A DNA stretch of 24,671 nucleotides from positions 3,420,462 to 3,445,132 of the forward strand of contig BFEA01000023.1 in NCBI GenBank assembly GCA_003427395.1, read 5' to 3'. This DNA is from Chara braunii (Eukaryota > Streptophyta > Charophyceae > Charales > Characeae). The notes beneath the pieces were generated by a model that saw only the letters and a program-made list of their open reading frames with translations, did not search any database and was not told the DNA's origin. Of this stretch, positions 21,664 to 24,671 are shown one piece after another; position 1 is the stretch's first letter, and each line of letters begins with the position of its first letter. A program made the position numbers and the translations under genes.

Positions 21664-24600
21664 CATACTCCTCCAAGAGACCCATCTATCCAACCTGAAC
21701 AGTCACCCAAAGATTAAACAGAGGATGGAGAGATCGTTAGGAGGATGTGCAGTCGCACTATGGTCCAACAGAGACGGGCACAGCAATAGAGGAACATCGA
21801 TATTGATCCCAAAAACGTCCAAAATACTGACCGAAGGGCAGATCCTAAACAGCGAGGGTGATAGGGAGGAAGGGAGATGGTCATGGTTGGACATCAAGTG
21901 GCAAGGCGAGGAGCTGCGAATTCTCAACCTTTACGCACCAAACACGGAATCTGACAGACTGATTTTCTTCGAGAACATCAAATCCTCATCCCCAACCCAC
22001 AGCCTGTGATCATCGCAGGGGACTGGAACACAACCCTGGACCCAAACCTGGATCGGATCTCAAGAACGATACTAATGGGACCCACAAGAGCGGGCACCCG
22101 GATTCGAAACCTGATGACTGATTTCGAACTCTGCGACCCCCTCAGGACACTGCACCCGGACAAGAATTTTTTTTCCCGGATAAGGAGGAACCAAGCCAAC
22201 CGGACTTCACTGTCCAGGATTGACTACGTCCTCATATCCGAGAGCCTACTCGGAACAGTTAAAGAGGCCGAAATCCTCCCATCAGCAGCCTTCAAAGGAC
22301 TGGATCACAAACCCATCCAGATGCTGCTCAACTTCAACGTACCAGTTCAAACAGGCCAAAAAACTGGCCATCAATAAACAGCGAGAGTCAAGAAGGACAT
22401 ACAGCCACCAATGGTTTATTGACAGCTACACAGAATTAACACGGGCAGTCTCAGCGGAATCAAGAGACATTGCAAGAGACCGAAAAAGAAGAAGGGAAGA
22501 ACTCCAATTCGCGATGGCCGTCGCAGAAGAAAATCTAGCGGAGGACCCAACCAGCAGTTTCTACCACGAACCACTGGACGACACCAAAAAAGAACTAGAC
22601 GAATGGAGGAGATGGGAACTTAGAGGTCTACAAATACGTGCGAGGATGACAGACTATGCTCTTAACGAGTCTATGTCAAAATTATTTTTCTCCAAAATAA
22701 AGGCGAATGCTAGGAACAACATGATAGAGGCACTCAAAGACCCATCGGATGCAGGAAGTACAAAAACCACAGGCCCTGAGATGGTAGGGATAGCCAGATC
22801 CTTTTATGCAGATCTTTACAAATCCAAGACCCCCTCACCCCCGACTACAGCGAACCTAGCAGCCCGCCAACTGATGCTATCGTACCTCGACAGAACCATC
22901 TCGTCTAGCCAGGCGGAAGGCATGGAGGAACCACTGACCCTGGCCGAACTACACACAGCCTTGAACTTGATGGGAAATGACAAAGTCCCGGGCATCGACG
23001 GCCTCTCTAAGGAATTTTGGAGCTGCTTCTGGCCGACCTTGGGAGAGGACCTACTCGAATTTTTCAACAAGAGCATGCGCAAAGGAGGCCTAGGAAAGGA
23101 ACTGAGTACCAGCGTGGTTTCACTGTTGTACAAAAAGGGTGACAAAGAAGACCTGAAAAACTACAGACCTATCTCCGTACTAACCACGCCGTACAAAATC
23201 CTAGCCAAGGCGCTAGCGAACAGAATCACAAAACTAACGAACAGCTGCTTTCACATCGATCAAGCAGGCTTCATCCCAGGTCGTTACATATTGGACAACG
23301 TGATGACTCTGAATGAGGCAGCAAAATAGATCACGGAGAGACGAATGAAGGCAGCAATCCTATTCTTCGACTTCGAGAAGGCCTACGACCAAGTGAACTG
23401 GGATTTTCTCCACGCATGCATGGAAAAAATGGGAGTAGGCCCGAATTTAGAAGTTGGGTAAGAATCCTGTACGCAGACGCGACAGGAAGAGTCCAGGTCA
23501 ATAGAATCCTATTACCCAATCTCACGATCAGTCAGACAAGGTGACCCACTGGCCCCCCCCATCTTTCTCTTCATAATGGAAGCCATAGCCTCATTTCTCC
23601 GCAAAGACCCATCCATTGACCGCCTCACAGAACGTAACTTCAACCCGTTACAGGACTTCGCCCTACCCACTGCACTCATGTTCGCTGACGACCTTACGGT
23701 ACTCATTAGAGCAAACAACAGCTCCCTCCAATCACTGGTAAGGGCAATGGAAGCATTTAGACTCGCATCAGAAATGAGAGTCAATTGGAATAAAACCGAA
23801 GGATGGTGGCTAGCAGACGACACCTCTCCCCAACCCCCGGACACAACCACACCCATGACCTGGACCACGGGAGAGCAAGCACTACGTTTCCTGGGCATCA
23901 TGATCAACAAAGGAGTGTGGCCGGGAATGGGTCAGAACCTAATAGCAAGAGCAATCACTCACCTGGCCCAGTGCAAAAACGCCGAGGCCTCACTAATCGG
24001 ACGGGCACTACTGATCAACACAGCGATCTTCTCCACACTGTGGTATATGGCATCAATATGGTCCCCCCCCGACGACGACCTCAAGGAGCTCAAGAACAGG
24101 GTAAGGTGCTACCTGTGGACAGGTGACCCCAACACGACCACCTGCATCAACAGGGTCGCATGGAACCACATCACTAGGAAGCCACAGGAAGGGGGCCTCG
24201 GGATAATTGACCCAAAACAGGAATCCATAGCACTGCAGATGAAATGGATAATCAAGATTCTCACCAGACAGTTCCTCCCGTGGACCCAAATGGCGCTGGA
24301 CAGCATCAGAAACCTAGCTCCCGTCATCTCCCCTCGAAACATGAACGGCCTGTTCTGGCTGATGGCAAAGCACCGGACAATCAAGTCCGGCAAAACACGC
24401 AGAAGAAACCCCGCACAGCACAATCCTGCACANCTCAACACACACCCAACTCATGCAGTCAGTAAATATTGGAGCCCTACCATNAAGGCCTGNCGCAAAA
24501 TGATGCCGAGCAAGCANGGGGCNCCAGGAAACAGAGAAGNAGTCCTGAGACAACCGCTTTTCTGCAATCCCTGGATCACTGACCCCAGCGGTACAGCCTG

Positions 24601-24671
24601 GACCCTACGCTCTCGGGACCGCAGATGGTTATCATGGGTAGAAAAAGGAGTATGGCAGGTCAAGCACATCT
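21662..24671 (+). pseudogene. LINE ORF2: endonuclease plus reverse transcriptase, broken
   Basis: The endonuclease part reads VILLQETHLS (21662-21691; ETH holds the catalytic Glu), GDWN (22018-22029), LSRIDYVLIS (22210-22239) and a DHKP block (22303-22314). The reverse transcriptase part reads KVPGIDG (22982-23002), NYRPIS (from about 23159), QAGFIPGR (23261-23284), palm motif A DFEKAYD (23369-23389), motif B RQGDPL (23534-23551), motif C FADD (23681-23692) and FLG (near 23889). From 23522 the frame stays open to the window end. Breaks: frame change near 21990 in the endonuclease, another near 22330-22380, a TAG at 23327-23329 where a Trp codon is likely, a one-base loss near 23446 and a compensating gain near 23515. 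The catalytic residues survive but the copy cannot make one protein. Confidence 0.9.

Larger units (their letters stand above)
19713..24671 (+). other. AMPD intron (at least 4.9 kb, runs off the window)
   Basis: From the exon h donor to the window edge no further AMP deaminase exon appears. It contains a U6 retropseudogene, an unrecognised stretch 19925-20700 with a 17-bp inverted repeat (20204/20257, GATCATTT-AATG-CGGT), A-rich tracts at 20707-20733, and a LINE. Confidence 0.75.
21423..24671 (+). mobile_element. LINE (L1-like non-LTR retrotransposon), 3' end beyond window
   Basis: An AP-type endonuclease is followed by a reverse transcriptase and C-terminal region on the same strand as the host gene, inserted in its intron. 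The left boundary is uncertain; recognisable endonuclease sequence begins at about 21423, in a 55-bp segment that recurs at 21609-21663. No poly(A) tail is seen because the element continues past the window. Several unresolved bases (N) fall between 24433 and 24540. The domain order (EN then RT, no LTR) is that of plant L1-clade LINEs. Confidence 0.9.

Noticed and set aside
22816-23145. Minus-strand open frame of 109 codons
   Set aside because: Shadow of the reverse-transcriptase frame on the + strand.
23803-24126. 107-codon + strand open frame
   Set aside because: Out-of-frame shadow of the LINE ORF2, which is open in another frame through this stretch.

Overview
This is a eukaryotic nuclear window. 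Almost all of it is the interior of one intron-rich gene for a plant-type AMP deaminase on the + strand. Eight exons (1630-1805, 5953-6004, 10017-10144, 11839-12018, 13228-13295, 15529-15671, 17192-17253, 19599-19712) join into 923 nt of uninterrupted frame, about 307 codons, with GT-AG borders and matching phases. The protein is of the land-plant FAC1/AMPD type, and the first zinc-binding HxH motif lies in exon 4. The gene's 5' exons and its C-terminal catalytic exons lie outside the window. The introns are long (about 1.2-4.1 kb, the last more than 4.9 kb) and full of repeats. That suggests a repeat-rich streptophyte with a large genome, perhaps a charophyte alga such as Chara; this is an inference from the plant-like protein and the intron style.

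Layout. 1-1629: upstream intron or flanking DNA with simple repeats. 1806-5952: a possible LTR fragment and two tandem duplications that run up to exon 2. 6005-10016: a Tourist-like MITE, decayed members of a second MITE family, a roughly 1.2-kb fold-back element and a 195-bp TC-rich duplication. 10145-11838: a duplicated splice donor, a pile-up of poly(A)-tailed retroposons that includes a tRNA-derived SINE with an 11-bp target-site duplication, and a three-copy repeat. 12019-13227: a short-TIR MITE and a possible coding remnant. 13296-15528: little that can be recognised. 15672-17191: a B-box signal. 17254-19598: a 122-bp x3 tandem repeat, a second intact copy of the MITE found at 12076, and further tandem duplications. 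19713-24671: a U6 snRNA retropseudogene with a 10-bp target-site duplication and an A-rich tail, then a degenerate LINE (endonuclease plus reverse transcriptase) on the same strand that runs off the right edge.

How it fits together. The one cellular gene makes IMP from AMP. Everything else is mobile DNA or its products. The LINE supplies a plausible kind of machinery (target-primed reverse transcription) for the U6 copy and the SINE, although this LINE copy is broken. The most notable structures are the U6 retropseudogene, the SINE/retroposon pile-up, two MITE families, the fold-back element, and local tandem duplications that have copied or abutted real splice signals of the host gene.
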